From Acinetobacter kanungonis (GTDB lineage: Bacteria; Pseudomonadota; Gammaproteobacteria; Pseudomonadales; Moraxellaceae): DNA of 64,000 nt. The notes beneath the pieces were generated by a model. That model saw only the letters and a list, made by a program, of their open reading frames with translations, did not search any database and had not been told where the DNA came from. The stretch covers positions 1 to 64,000 of the forward strand of contig NZ_JAACKC010000003.1 of the NCBI RefSeq assembly GCF_009939195.1. Reading direction: 5' to 3'. How positions within the stretch are numbered: the first letter of the stretch is position 1; every line of letters starts with the position of its first letter. Position numbers and translations under genes: made by a program. Below are positions 28,421 through 37,497 of the stretch, in pieces.

Positions 28421-29188
28421 ATGAAATTTACATTAAAAGTATTATCTATGGCGGTTGTTGCAGCGGCTTCAACATTTACCTTTGCGGATGAAGTAGCATC
28501 ACCATTTGGTTTATCTTTTAGCGGTAATGCTGCGGTGACCACTGACTATCGTTTCCGTGGTTTGACTCAAACTCAAAGCGACCCAGCGGTGCAAGCCGGT
28601 TTCACCCTTACACATGATTCAGGTGTATATGCTGGTCTTTGGGGTTCAAATGTGAATTTTGGTTCAGGAACACCAAGTTTAGAATTAGATCCATATTTAG
28701 GTTATGCAACAACATTGGACAGTTTTTCGAGCAAACCGTTATTAGATGTGGGTGTGGTGTACTACAACTATCCAAGTGCAACAGATCTTAGCTGGGTAGA
28801 GTTTTATGGCAAATTAACTTTCGCGAGTGTTTTGGCTGAAGGTGATAGCATCTTGACCAATGTGAACTATACCAATGACTATGCTGGCTCTGATACCGAT
28901 AGCTGGAATGTGAATGCGGGTTATTCAATTCCATTCGGTTCAACTGGTTTTGGCGGTGTTGCAAGCGTAGGTTATACCGTGGTGGATGATGAAGAGAAAT
29001 ATAACTTCGGTGGCGATGACAACTATGTTGATTGGAAAGTGGGTGTGAACTACGCGTTTAAATCAATTTCAGGTGCAACAGCTGAATTAGCGGCTGTTGG
29101 CACCAATATTGATACCGATACGTTTGATGATGCTACTGCACGTGGTGTAGAAACAGGCGCTGTATTCACCTTAACCAAAACATTCTAA
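28421..29188 (+). CDS. TorF family putative outer-membrane porin
   Basis: This 255-residue protein has a signal peptide ending near AASTFTFA and a small beta barrel whose last residue is Phe. The start of the mature chain, SFSGNAAVTTDYRFRGLTQTQSDPAVQAGF, is the TorF (TIGR02001, formerly DUF1302-like) signature. The ATG at 28421 is chosen because GGGGGA lies 8 bases upstream; an ATG six codons earlier has no such site. In many gammaproteobacteria this gene lies close to glnK-amtB, as it does here with comM and ubiK between. With the sigma-54 site this suggests a role in taking up nitrogen sources when ammonium is scarce. Confidence 0.85.
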   Translation: MKFTLKVLSMAVVAAASTFTFADEVASPFGLSFSGNAAVTTDYRFRGLTQTQSDPAVQAGFTLTHDSGVYAGLWGSNVNFGSGTPSLELDPYLGYATTLDSFSSKPLLDVGVVYYNYPSATDLSWVEFYGKLTFASVLAEGDSILTNVNYTNDYAGSDTDSWNVNAGYSIPFGSTGFGGVASVGYTVVDDEEKYNFGGDDNYVDWKVGVNYAFKSISGATAELAAVGTNIDTDTFDDATARGVETGAVFTLTKTF

Positions 29189-29203
29189 ATAAAAGTATGT
29201 TAA

Positions 29204-29236
29204 AAAAACCTCTAGCCTTAAAAGCTAGAGGTTTTT
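29204..29236. terminator. Bidirectional terminator after the TorF porin gene
   Basis: A 13-bp stem (29204-29216 with 29224-29236) with a 7-base loop has A and T runs at its ends and also serves the converging comM gene. Confidence 0.92.
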
Positions 29237-29263
29237 GTATTTTGAATCGTTAAACCAAAGACC

Positions 29264-30751
29264 TTAAAGGTTTTGTTGTCTATAAGATAAAGCTTCACTT
29301 AAATGCGTCGTTTGAATTTCTGTCACATTAGCCAAATCGGCAATGGTTCTTGCTACTCTTAAGACTCGATGATAAGCACGGGCCGATAAATTCAGACGTT
29401 GCTGCGCAAGTTCTAGCATTTGTTTGCTTTGAGTATTTAAATAGGCATATTGTTCAAGCTGCTGTGGACTCAACGCATGATTGAGGCAATTTTGCCGTTG
29501 AATCTGTTGCTCATAAGCTTGAATGACTCGTTCACGTACTTGTTCAGAACGCTCTGCAGCACTTTGTGCTTGTAATTCTTGCACCGTCAGTGGTGGAACA
29601 TCGATATGTAAATCGATGCGATCCAGTAATGGTCCTGAAATTCGGTTTTGGTAGCGTTTAATCGACTCCGCTGAACATTGGCAGCGTTGATCCTGATTAA
29701 AAGCATAACCACATGGACAAGGATTCATGGCTGCAATCAGCTGAAAGTTTGCAGGATAGGTAATTTGGCGAGATGCCCGTGAAATGACGATTTCTTTGGA
29801 CTCCAGGGGTTGCCTTAATACTTCTAAAACTTTGCGGTCAAATTCGGGTAATTCATCTAAAAACAGCACCCCTAAATGCGCCAAGGTAATTTCTCCAGGT
29901 TTGGGCTGTGAACCGCCGCCCACCAGTGCAATCGCGGAAGCCGTATGATGCGGTGCACGGAAGGGACGTTGCCCAAATTGATGCTGAGTATTGGCAACCG
30001 AATAAATGCTGGCGACTTCTAAATTCTCTTGCGTATCCAAAGGCGGCAGAATACTGGGCAAACGAGACGCTAATAAGGTTTTTCCTGTACCTGGTGGGCC
30101 TCGAAAAAGTAAGGAATGTCCTCCTGCCGCAGCAATTTCCAATCCACGTCTTGGACGAAGTTGTCCTTTGACATCGGCCAAATCAAATTTATAAGCTTGT
30201 AAATATGAGTCAGCCTGAACATGTACAGGTGACAAAGGCTGGTTTTGACTTAAATGTTCACAGACTTCTTTGAGATGTTTTGCAGCATACACCTCAAAAT
30301 GGGGCAGTTGTGCTGCCTCAAATGCATTCTGTTCGGGCAAAATGAGTTTGTGTTGCGCTTGCTGACAGGCAATGGCAATACTCAAGGTGCCTGTGGTCGG
30401 ACGTAATTGTCCGTCTAAAGCCAATTCTCCAATAAATTCAAGCTGATCGACCGAATGTTCTGGCAATTGTCCAGAAGCAATTAAAATGCCCAAGGCAATC
30501 GGTAAATCTAGGCGTGAACCATCTTTGGGCAAATCTGCGGGTGCAAGATTTATCGTCAGCCGCTTACTGGGGAACTGAAAACCACTATTAATAATGGCAG
30601 ATCTGACCCGATCTTTACTTTCCCGAACAGCAGCTTCAGCTAGCCCAACGATAGTAAGTGACGGTAATCCTTGACTTAAATGGACTTCAACCTCAATGAG
30701 CGGGGCGTGCAGACCCAATAGCCCTCGCGTATTAATTTTAGCAAAAGACAT
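29264..30751 (-). CDS. comM: ComM/YifB family Mg-chelatase-like AAA+ ATPase
   Basis: This 495-residue protein is the branch-migration helicase ComM, needed to integrate donor DNA during natural transformation. Residues 1-160 form the Lon-protease-like N-domain. The AAA+ core follows with Walker A GPPGTGKTLLASRLP near residue 218 and Walker B LGVLFLDELPEF. A Cys cluster (CPCGYAFNQDQRCQC) lies in the insert, and the Mg-chelatase C-domain ends the protein. comM is the usual insertion site of AbaR resistance islands in A. baumannii, and here it is uninterrupted. It is transcribed after ubiK, with about 65 bases between. Confidence 0.95.
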   Translation of the reverse strand: MSFAKINTRGLLGLHAPLIEVEVHLSQGLPSLTIVGLAEAAVRESKDRVRSAIINSGFQFPSKRLTINLAPADLPKDGSRLDLPIALGILIASGQLPEHSVDQLEFIGELALDGQLRPTTGTLSIAIACQQAQHKLILPEQNAFEAAQLPHFEVYAAKHLKEVCEHLSQNQPLSPVHVQADSYLQAYKFDLADVKGQLRPRRGLEIAAAGGHSLLFRGPPGTGKTLLASRLPSILPPLDTQENLEVASIYSVANTQHQFGQRPFRAPHHTASAIALVGGGSQPKPGEITLAHLGVLFLDELPEFDRKVLEVLRQPLESKEIVISRASRQITYPANFQLIAAMNPCPCGYAFNQDQRCQCSAESIKRYQNRISGPLLDRIDLHIDVPPLTVQELQAQSAAERSEQVRERVIQAYEQQIQRQNCLNHALSPQQLEQYAYLNTQSKQMLELAQQRLNLSARAYHRVLRVARTIADLANVTEIQTTHLSEALSYRQQNL

Positions 30752-30817
30752 CTTGTTGTTCCGTTTTGGTGCGTTATTTTTGGTCGTTTTTTGTCTTTTT
30801 TTGCACTAAAGGTGTGC

Positions 30818-31057
30818 TTATTTTTTGTTCTGTAACTTTTGCTCAAGTGCTTCGACGTGATTCAGTAATTCATTCAATCGTAGATTGGCATTGGCTAGCG
30901 CAGTTTTTTGGCGTTCAATTTCATCACGAGAAACCAAATCCATTTTACTCACGGCCTCATTTAGCAAGGCTCTTAAGTTATGTTCCAAATCGCTTTTGGG
31001 TTGTTCTACTTGTTCTAGAATGGCTTGTAATAAAGTTTCAATCATTGAGTTATCCAT
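30818..31057 (-). CDS. ubiK: Ubiquinone biosynthesis accessory factor UbiK
   Basis: This 79-residue coiled-coil protein (YqiC/BMFP family, DUF526) assists the soluble Ubi complex that makes ubiquinone. An amphipathic N-terminal helix (MIETLLQAILEQV) is followed by LEHNLRALLNEAVSKMDLVSRDEIERQ and a leucine-rich heptad region (ANLRLNELLNHVEALEQKL), the usual layout. The start could be the ATG at 31057 or the one at 31045 (MIETLL), which has GGAT at a better spacing. It lies upstream of comM on the same strand and divergent from glnK. Confidence 0.9.
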   Translation of the reverse strand: MDNSMIETLLQAILEQVEQPKSDLEHNLRALLNEAVSKMDLVSRDEIERQKTALANANLRLNELLNHVEALEQKLQNKK

Positions 31058-31218
31058 CTGATGGAGACGTGCGCGTGCAGTGTATCACTGCTTCAAGCGA
31101 GACTATAGTGCTTTCTCGAACATCCTCGCCCCGATCAGACCAAAATTGGCGACTTTCGGCTAAAAATCTCGAATATTAAAGACCTAAGCTTCGATTAAAA
31201 GACAAAAATAAGGTATAA

Positions 31219-31662
<444 letters not shown>

Positions 31663-31663
31663 T

Positions 31664-31680
31664 TTGGCATAAAGTTTGCA
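31664..31680 (+). promoter_or_regulatory. Sigma-54-type promoter between glnK and amtB
   Basis: TTGGCATAAAGTTTGCA matches the sigma-54 consensus at all but two positions, with GG and GC correctly placed. It overlaps the end of the glnK stop region and lies 40 bases before the amtB ATG. It suggests amtB has its own promoter besides read-through from glnK. Confidence 0.6.
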
Positions 31681-31720
31681 GAGTATCGAATAACTCGCAA
31701 AATTAGGTTGGGGGACACGA

Positions 31721-33121
31721 ATGAAAAAAATGCTACTTGCGCTGAGTCTATCAGGCGCACTCTTAGGAGGTTCTGTTGCTTGGGCTGAAGAAGTAACAGC
31801 ATCTGCTCCATCAGAAGAAATGACAACAACAGTTGAAACTACTGCAGCGGCATTACCCGATGCACAGGCAGTAGCAACACCAGCTCCAGCTGAGGAAGCT
31901 GTAGCGCCTGCCGCTGAGCCAACCCTTGATACAGGTGATACGGCTTGGATTTTAGTTTCTACCGCGTTGGTCTTACTTATGACCATTCCAGGCTTAGCAC
32001 TTTTCTACGGTGGTATGGTTCGTAAGAAAAACGTGTTAAGTACCATGGCACATAGCTTTGTTGCGGCAGCAGTAGTCAGCCTTGCATGGGTGATTGTTGG
32101 TTATACGCTTGCTTTTACCGAAGGAAATGCCTTTATTGGCGGTTTTGATAAAGTCATGCTGTCTGGCATTACTACAACGGCTTTAACAGGCACTATTCCT
32201 GAAATTCTATTCGTCATTTTCCAAATGACCTTTGCCATTATCACGGTAGCCATTATTAGTGGCTCTATCGCAGAACGTATGAAGTTTGGTGCTTTTGTGG
32301 CTTTCATCGCCATTTGGGTTGTGGTCGTCTATGCACCAATTACTCACTGGGTATGGGGTGGCGGTTGGTTATTCAATGATGGCGCACTCGATTTCGCAGG
32401 CGGTACAGTGGTCCATATCAACTCAGGTGTTGCAGGTCTTGTAGCTGCCTATATGCTGGGTAAACGTATGGGGCTGGGTCGTGAATCAATGGCACCGCAT
32501 AACCTGACTTTAACTGTGCTCGGTGCAAGCCTTGTATGGGTAGGCTGGTTTGGTTTTAACGGTGGTTCAGCACTGGGTGCAAATGGCTCTGCAGGTTATG
32601 CACTTGTGACTACACAAGTGGCTGCAGCGGCAGCAGCAGTGGCGTGGTTAATTACTGAAAAAGTGGTACGTGGTAAAGCATCTGTACTTGGTGGCGCATC
32701 TGGTGCTGTTGCAGGTCTGGTGGTGATTACGCCTGCGGCTGGTTTTGTAACCGTCGGTGGTGCTTTGGCGATGGGTCTGATTGGTGGCGTAGTCTGCTTC
32801 TGGGGGATTACGGGTCTGAAACGTGCCCTTAAAGCAGATGATTCTTTAGACGCTTTTGGTCTACACGGTGTTGGTGGTATTGTCGGTGCGATTTTAACTG
32901 CATTCTTCGCAAGTGAATTCATCATGGGTGATAAAGTACCTGCGAACATGGTGAGCCAATTGTGGGTTCAAGTTGAAGGTGTACTTGCCACTGTCGCTTA
33001 CTCAGCAGTGTTAACGTTCGTAATCTTAAAAGTGATTGATGTGGTGATTGGTATTCGTGTTGAAGCTGATGATGAACGCATGGGTCTCGACTTGAGTCAA
33101 CATGGCGAACGTATTGAATAA
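31721..33121 (+). CDS. amtB: Ammonium transporter AmtB
   Basis: This 466-residue inner-membrane channel imports ammonium/ammonia. A signal peptide (to about residue 22) is followed by an unusual 45-residue Ala/Glu/Thr/Pro-rich segment. The 11 helices begin at TAWILVSTALVLLMTIPGLALFYGG. GSIAERMKF and the twin-histidine helices (near HWVWGGGWL and DAFGLHGVGGIVGA) form the pore. The C-terminal tail DERMGLDLSQHGE docks GlnK. The pore region is complete, so it should be functional. It ends in a strong terminator. Confidence 0.95.
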   Translation: MKKMLLALSLSGALLGGSVAWAEEVTASAPSEEMTTTVETTAAALPDAQAVATPAPAEEAVAPAAEPTLDTGDTAWILVSTALVLLMTIPGLALFYGGMVRKKNVLSTMAHSFVAAAVVSLAWVIVGYTLAFTEGNAFIGGFDKVMLSGITTTALTGTIPEILFVIFQMTFAIITVAIISGSIAERMKFGAFVAFIAIWVVVVYAPITHWVWGGGWLFNDGALDFAGGTVVHINSGVAGLVAAYMLGKRMGLGRESMAPHNLTLTVLGASLVWVGWFGFNGGSALGANGSAGYALVTTQVAAAAAAVAWLITEKVVRGKASVLGGASGAVAGLVVITPAAGFVTVGGALAMGLIGGVVCFWGITGLKRALKADDSLDAFGLHGVGGIVGAILTAFFASEFIMGDKVPANMVSQLWVQVEGVLATVAYSAVLTFVILKVIDVVIGIRVEADDERMGLDLSQHGERIE

Positions 33122-33151
33122 TTTGATAACGATATAATCAATATATTGTGT

Positions 33152-33179
33152 AAAACAGCCCGAAAGGGCTGTTTTTTTT
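33152..33179 (+). terminator. Terminator after amtB
   Basis: A 10-bp stem AAAACAGCCC with GGGCTGTTTT closes a GAAA tetraloop and is followed by T residues. Confidence 0.93.
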
Positions 33180-33261
33180 CCATATCTAGCGTAATGCTCT
33201 ACAAAAACCATAATTTTTGCTACACTCAGAATTCAAAATTGTTTTGTTTAATTCAACCGCC

Positions 33262-33723
33262 ATGCATTGTCCTTTTTGCAACGCCGCAGACAGTAAAGTC
33301 ATCGACTCGCGCTTAGCCGCGGAAGGCTGCCAAATCAGACGTCGCCGTGAATGTATCAGTTGCGGGGAACGCTTTACGACATTTGAAAGTTTTGAAGTGG
33401 TCATGCCACGCGTGATTAAATCAGACGGTAAAAATGAACCTTTTGATGAAGCCAAGTTGCGTCGTTCATTGATGCACGCTTTACAAAAGCGTCCTGTTAC
33501 CCAAGAACAAATCGAAGCCGTACTCAGTGATATCCAGTTGCATATCCGTCGTTTAGGTGAACGTGATGTGAAATCGCGCACCATCGGAGAAATTGTGATG
33601 CAGGCTTTATTTGCACTGGATCACGTGGCTTATGTGCGTTTTGCTTCGGTCTATCAGGACTTTCAGGATGTAGAAGCCTTTCGTCGTCAAATTGAACAAA
33701 TGCAACAACGTGAACATGAGTGA
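33262..33723 (+). CDS. nrdR: Transcriptional repressor NrdR
   Basis: This 153-residue repressor controls ribonucleotide reductase genes according to ATP/dATP. The zinc ribbon is CPFC...CISC (residues 3-34) and is followed by an ATP-cone domain ([21 protein letters not shown] onwards). Length is normal. The ATG at 33262 (MHCPFCN) is the family start; an in-frame codon at 33217 is rejected. The gene overlaps the ribD reading frame by a few bases and probably begins the ribD operon, as in many proteobacteria. Confidence 0.95.
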   Translation: MHCPFCNAADSKVIDSRLAAEGCQIRRRRECISCGERFTTFESFEVVMPRVIKSDGKNEPFDEAKLRRSLMHALQKRPVTQEQIEAVLSDIQLHIRRLGERDVKSRTIGEIVMQALFALDHVAYVRFASVYQDFQDVEAFRRQIEQMQQREHE

Positions 33724-33731
33724 GTTTACCC

Positions 33732-34817
33732 ATGTCTGAGTTAAGCCAAGACCAAATCTGGATGCAACGTGCCATTCATCTCGCACAACAAGGTCAGTAT
33801 TCGACACGACCAAATCCGAATGTGGGCTGCGTGATTGTCAAAGATGGCAAAGTGGTTGGAGAGGGGTTTCACCCACGTGCAGGACAACCCCATGCTGAAG
33901 TTTTTGCCATTCGCCAAGCGGGTGCGTTGACCCAAGGGGCAACGGCTTATGTAACTTTGGAACCTTGTGCGCATTATGGGCGGACACCACCGTGTGCCAA
34001 AGGTCTGGTCGAAGCTGGTATTTCGCAAGTCATGGTGGCGTGTTCCGATCCGAATCCACTGGTGGCAGGTAAAGGCATTCAGATTCTTCAGGAAGCTGGG
34101 ATTCAGGTCAGTACGGGTGTCTGTGAAGCAGAAGCTGCTGTATTAAACCGTGGTTTTCTCAAAGCCATGGCCACAGGCTTGCCTTATGTACGCTTAAAAG
34201 TTGCCTCTAGCCTAGATGGTCGAACAGCCATGGCATCGGGGGAGTCGAAATGGATTACGGGACCTGAAGCACGACAGGATGTGCAGCACTGGCGTGCCAT
34301 TTCAGGCGCGGTGATTACGGGAATTGAAACCGTGCTGGCGGATGATTGTCTACTGAATGTGCGTCAATTGCCTGATGTAGACGATATCAGTACGGTGGTG
34401 CAACCCAAACGGGTGGTTCTGGATCGTCAAGGTCGCTTACCTTTAGATGCGCAAATTTTACAACAGCCCGATACCGTGATGGTGATGGGACCTTTTCGTG
34501 CCGAATTGGCACAACTGGGTGTGATCCAGTTAGAAATTCAGTCTTTGCATAGTTTGCTACGCACGCTGAAAGATTTTCAAATTTACGATGTGTTGGTAGA
34601 AGCCGGTGCAACCTTATCGAGTGCATTTTTGCAACAGGGTTTGGTGGATGAGCTGATCAGTTATGTCGCACCGACCTTATTGGGTCAATCCGCACGCGCG
34701 ATGTTTAATGCAGAGTTTGAGCATTTGGCAGAGCAACTTCGCTTTAAGCTCATCGAGGTTTCCCAAGTGGGAAATGATGTGCGCTTAAGACTAACTCCCC
34801 TTCAAGAGTCTATATGA
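33732..34817 (+). CDS. ribD: Bifunctional riboflavin deaminase/reductase RibD
   Basis: This 361-residue enzyme performs the deaminase and reductase steps of riboflavin synthesis. Residues 1-145 form the zinc deaminase, with HAE in GQPHAEVFAI and the zinc motif TLEPCAHYGRTPPC. Residues 150-355 form the NADPH-dependent reductase (LKVASSLDGRTAMASGESKWITG). It begins at the ATG at 33732; the frame opens at a GTG (33720) overlapping the nrdR stop. It overlaps the next gene by four bases (ATGA), a sign of translational coupling. No FMN riboswitch precedes it. Confidence 0.95.
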   Translation: MSELSQDQIWMQRAIHLAQQGQYSTRPNPNVGCVIVKDGKVVGEGFHPRAGQPHAEVFAIRQAGALTQGATAYVTLEPCAHYGRTPPCAKGLVEAGISQVMVACSDPNPLVAGKGIQILQEAGIQVSTGVCEAEAAVLNRGFLKAMATGLPYVRLKVASSLDGRTAMASGESKWITGPEARQDVQHWRAISGAVITGIETVLADDCLLNVRQLPDVDDISTVVQPKRVVLDRQGRLPLDAQILQQPDTVMVMGPFRAELAQLGVIQLEIQSLHSLLRTLKDFQIYDVLVEAGATLSSAFLQQGLVDELISYVAPTLLGQSARAMFNAEFEHLAEQLRFKLIEVSQVGNDVRLRLTPLQESI

Positions 34818-36109
34818 ATCAAGAGTCTACGGTTTATCATAAACGACGTCACGCGGCACGGACCACAGACGAATACTTATTTCATCAATTGGTTCCTTAT
34901 TTAGGAAACAAGCGTCGTTTATTGCATCTGATTTTAGAGGCACTTGAACAAACAGGCACCTTGAATGCCAAAGGTCGTGCACCAATTTTTGCCGACTTTT
35001 TTGCGGGCAGCGGTGTGGTATCCCGTCTCGCCCGTCAAAATGGCTATCGTGTGATTGCCAATGACTGGGAACCTTATAGCCATGCCTTGAACCATGCCAT
35101 TTTGGCATGTGTCGATGCACCCGCATTTAAAGAGTTGGGTGGCTATCAAAAGGCGATTGATTATTTAAACCGTTTGCCTGAAGTGAAAGGCTGGGTCACA
35201 CATAACCTGTGCCCGCGCAATGACGAAATTTATGATCCTGCCCGCGACCGACTGTTTTTTAAACGTCGTAATGGTATGCGGATTGATGCTATTCGTCAGC
35301 AAATTGCCACTTGGCAGGCACAAGGTGCAATTGATGATGTGGAAATGAGTGCCTTGTTGGCACCGCTACTTTATTCGGCGAGTTTCGTGAGTAATACCAG
35401 TGGTGTTTTTAAGAGCTTCCATCATGGTTGGGGAGGTAAAACCCAAACTGCGTTGGAACGGATCGAATCTTTGCTGTGGCTAACACCAAGCCGTTTCTGT
35501 GAAGTCGGAGCTAATAAGCAAAAGACTCCGATGGCTGAAATGTGGTGTGTCGATGCGCAGCATCTGGCAAATCAGATGAGTGGCTTTGAAGTCGATGTGG
35601 CTTATCTGGATCCACCGTATAATCAGCACGCCTATAGCAGTAATTATCATGTGTTGAATGCATTGACGCTGTGGGATCAGGTGGATTTACCAAGCCCTGA
35701 CACCAAAGGCTTTAAGAGTGGGATTGACCGTGCATGGCGTAAAGAACGTCCGAGTCCGTACAATTCTTCCAAGTACGCCAAAGAAGCCTATGAGAAATTG
35801 CTGTCGACCATTAATGCACGTTATATTCTGACCAGCTATTCGACCGATGGTAATATTGAAGCGGCCGATTTGCTCAAAGCCAATCTTGAGCGTGGACGCG
35901 TGACACTATTAACCCAAGATGTGCCACGTTATCGCGTCAGCAAACAACGTCAGTCTGAGCGCGCACGCGTGTTGGAGTTTATTGTGATTACCGATACCCA
36001 TGCCAAATCGGGTCCACCACTGCGTCAGTTATTGGGTCAACTCTATCATTTTGCAGAGTTGGGCGGGGTAGATACCTCAGGCGTGAGTACCCAATTGGCA
36101 TTGTGGTAA
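34814..36109 (+). CDS. Solitary N6-adenine DNA methyltransferase (D12 class)
   Basis: This 431-residue protein is an adenine-N6 methyltransferase. The SAM-binding motif I is FADFFAGSGVVSRLA near residues 62-76, and the catalytic motif IV is YLDPPYNQHAYSSNYHVL near residue 270. An N-terminal TTDEYLFHQLVPYLGNKRRL opens the D12 fold. No restriction gene adjoins it, so it is an orphan, and its ATG overlaps the ribD stop by four bases. A. baumannii has a described orphan enzyme, AamA (A1S_0222, reported to target GATTTAC), to my recollection in the same setting; orthology is likely but unproven here. It is 27 bases upstream of ribE. Confidence 0.88.
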   Translation: MNQESTVYHKRRHAARTTDEYLFHQLVPYLGNKRRLLHLILEALEQTGTLNAKGRAPIFADFFAGSGVVSRLARQNGYRVIANDWEPYSHALNHAILACVDAPAFKELGGYQKAIDYLNRLPEVKGWVTHNLCPRNDEIYDPARDRLFFKRRNGMRIDAIRQQIATWQAQGAIDDVEMSALLAPLLYSASFVSNTSGVFKSFHHGWGGKTQTALERIESLLWLTPSRFCEVGANKQKTPMAEMWCVDAQHLANQMSGFEVDVAYLDPPYNQHAYSSNYHVLNALTLWDQVDLPSPDTKGFKSGIDRAWRKERPSPYNSSKYAKEAYEKLLSTINARYILTSYSTDGNIEAADLLKANLERGRVTLLTQDVPRYRVSKQRQSERARVLEFIVITDTHAKSGPPLRQLLGQLYHFAELGGVDTSGVSTQLALW

Positions 36110-36135
36110 GTCCAAATTCAGGAAAGAGAAAGATT

Positions 36136-36795
36136 ATGTTTACAGGAATTATAGAAAGCCTTGGTCGCGTCGAAAGCTTACAAAGCGTGGGCGGTGATGT
36201 ACGTTTACGTATTCAAACTGATTTGGACATGTCGGATGTACACTTAGGTGACTCGATTGCTACCAATGGGATTTGCCTCACCGTGATTGAATGGGGCGAT
36301 AACTGGTATGCAGCCGATGTTTCACGTGAGAGTCTGAACCGAAGTACCTTAGGGCATTGGAAAGTCGGGCAACCCGTAAATGTCGAAAAAGCCATGCTGC
36401 CGACCACACGTTTTGGTGGACATATTGTCAGTGGGCATGTCGATGCTGTGGGCGAAATTACTTTAGTCCGTGAAGATGCTCGTTCTCTTTATTTTGAAGT
36501 GACTGCGCCAGCAGAAATTGCCAAATATTTGGCAGAGAAAGGCTCGGTAACAGTCGATGGCATCAGTCTGACCATTAACCATTTACGTGGCAATATTTTG
36601 AGTCTGAATTTGATTCCTCATACCGCTGAGAGAACCAATATTGGAACGTGGAAAGTGGGTTCTAAAGTGAATTTGGAAGTCGATGTGTTGGCACGTTATA
36701 TCGAACGTTTACTCTTGGGTGACAAAGCGGCAGAGACTCAAGCACAGTCAAAAATCAGCATGGATTTCTTGGCTGAAAACGGCTTTTTGAAATAA
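36136..36795 (+). CDS. ribE: Riboflavin synthase, alpha subunit
   Basis: This 219-residue enzyme joins two lumazine molecules to make riboflavin. It has the two tandem lumazine-binding repeats. The first begins MFTGIIESLGRVE. The second starts near residue 95 after GGHIVSGHVDAVGEI, and the C-terminal half has GSVTVDGISLTIN. The ATG at 36136 is the conserved start and follows AGGAAAGAGAAAG; an in-frame codon at 36103 lies inside the methylase gene. It is the last gene of the nrdR-ribD-methylase-ribE cluster. The gene is called ribC or ribE in different systems. Confidence 0.95.
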   Translation: MFTGIIESLGRVESLQSVGGDVRLRIQTDLDMSDVHLGDSIATNGICLTVIEWGDNWYAADVSRESLNRSTLGHWKVGQPVNVEKAMLPTTRFGGHIVSGHVDAVGEITLVREDARSLYFEVTAPAEIAKYLAEKGSVTVDGISLTINHLRGNILSLNLIPHTAERTNIGTWKVGSKVNLEVDVLARYIERLLLGDKAAETQAQSKISMDFLAENGFLK

Positions 36796-36813
36796 AAACT
36801 ACATATTTGCTCT

Positions 36814-36843
36814 GAAAACAGCCTAGAATACTAGGCTGTTTTC
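36814..36843 (+). terminator. Terminator after the riboflavin cluster
   Basis: A 13-bp stem (36814-36826 with 36831-36843) with an AATA loop has a T-rich right arm. Confidence 0.88.
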
Positions 36844-36903
36844 GTTTCTACTTGAGTGAAATAAAGCACGTGATACCTAAATTGAATATCGTAGATTTAT
36901 GTA

Positions 36904-37452
36904 ATGCTTGATTTTTTTCTAAATCTTGAACAAATGTTGCCGATACTGCTGGCGCAGTATGGGACATGGATTTATGCCATCTTGTTTCTGATTATTTTTG
37001 CAGAAACTGGCTTTGTCTTTATGTTTTTTCTGCCCGGCGATAGTTTGTTGATTGCCGTAGGCGCATTGTGTTCCTCTTCAGCCATCATACAGCTGCATAG
37101 TATGGGAATGGTGCTGATTGTTGCCGCGATTTTGGGTTATGCGGTGAATTATTACACGGGCAAGAAACTGGGCTTTAAGTATTTACATCGCCATTCACGT
37201 TGGATGAAGCCTGAATATTTGAGTAAAACCAACCATTACTTTGTCAAACATGGTGGCAAGACCATTATGTTGGCGCGTTTTATTCCCTTTGTACGTTCCT
37301 TTGCGCCCTTTGCCGCAGGTGCAGGGCATATGAAATTTTCCAGTTTTATGTGGTACAACACCATTGGCAGTTTGATCTGGATTGGCGTCTTGCTCAGTAT
37401 TGGCTATGGGGCGGGCAATATCTTTTTTGCGACACTGGAATTGGTGGAGTGA
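36904..37452 (+). CDS. DedA family membrane protein
   Basis: This 182-residue inner-membrane protein belongs to the DedA/VTT family, whose members recycle undecaprenyl phosphate or phospholipids across the membrane. FAETGFVFMFFLPGDSLLIAVGAL holds the conserved acidic pair (E and D) and the GDS motif. ARFIPFVRSFAPFAAGAGHM near residue 127 holds the conserved arginines. Length is short but normal for the DedA subgroup. It is transcribed alone after the ribE terminator. Confidence 0.9.
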   Translation: MLDFFLNLEQMLPILLAQYGTWIYAILFLIIFAETGFVFMFFLPGDSLLIAVGALCSSSAIIQLHSMGMVLIVAAILGYAVNYYTGKKLGFKYLHRHSRWMKPEYLSKTNHYFVKHGGKTIMLARFIPFVRSFAPFAAGAGHMKFSSFMWYNTIGSLIWIGVLLSIGYGAGNIFFATLELVE

Positions 37453-37467
37453 TCTGCTGACAGATCA
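37450..37467. terminator. Small hairpin after the DedA gene
   Basis: TGATCTG and CAGATCA enclose CTGA right at the DedA stop codon. The stem is only 7 bp and lacks a T tract. It is a weak candidate between converging genes. Confidence 0.35.
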
Positions 37468-37497
37468 CTCGATAACTTCAGCGGGGATGATTGAAGT

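Noticed and set aside
33124-33731. Search for an FMN riboswitch before the ribD cluster
   Set aside because: No conserved RFN-element core is visible upstream of nrdR or ribD, and ribD overlaps the nrdR end.
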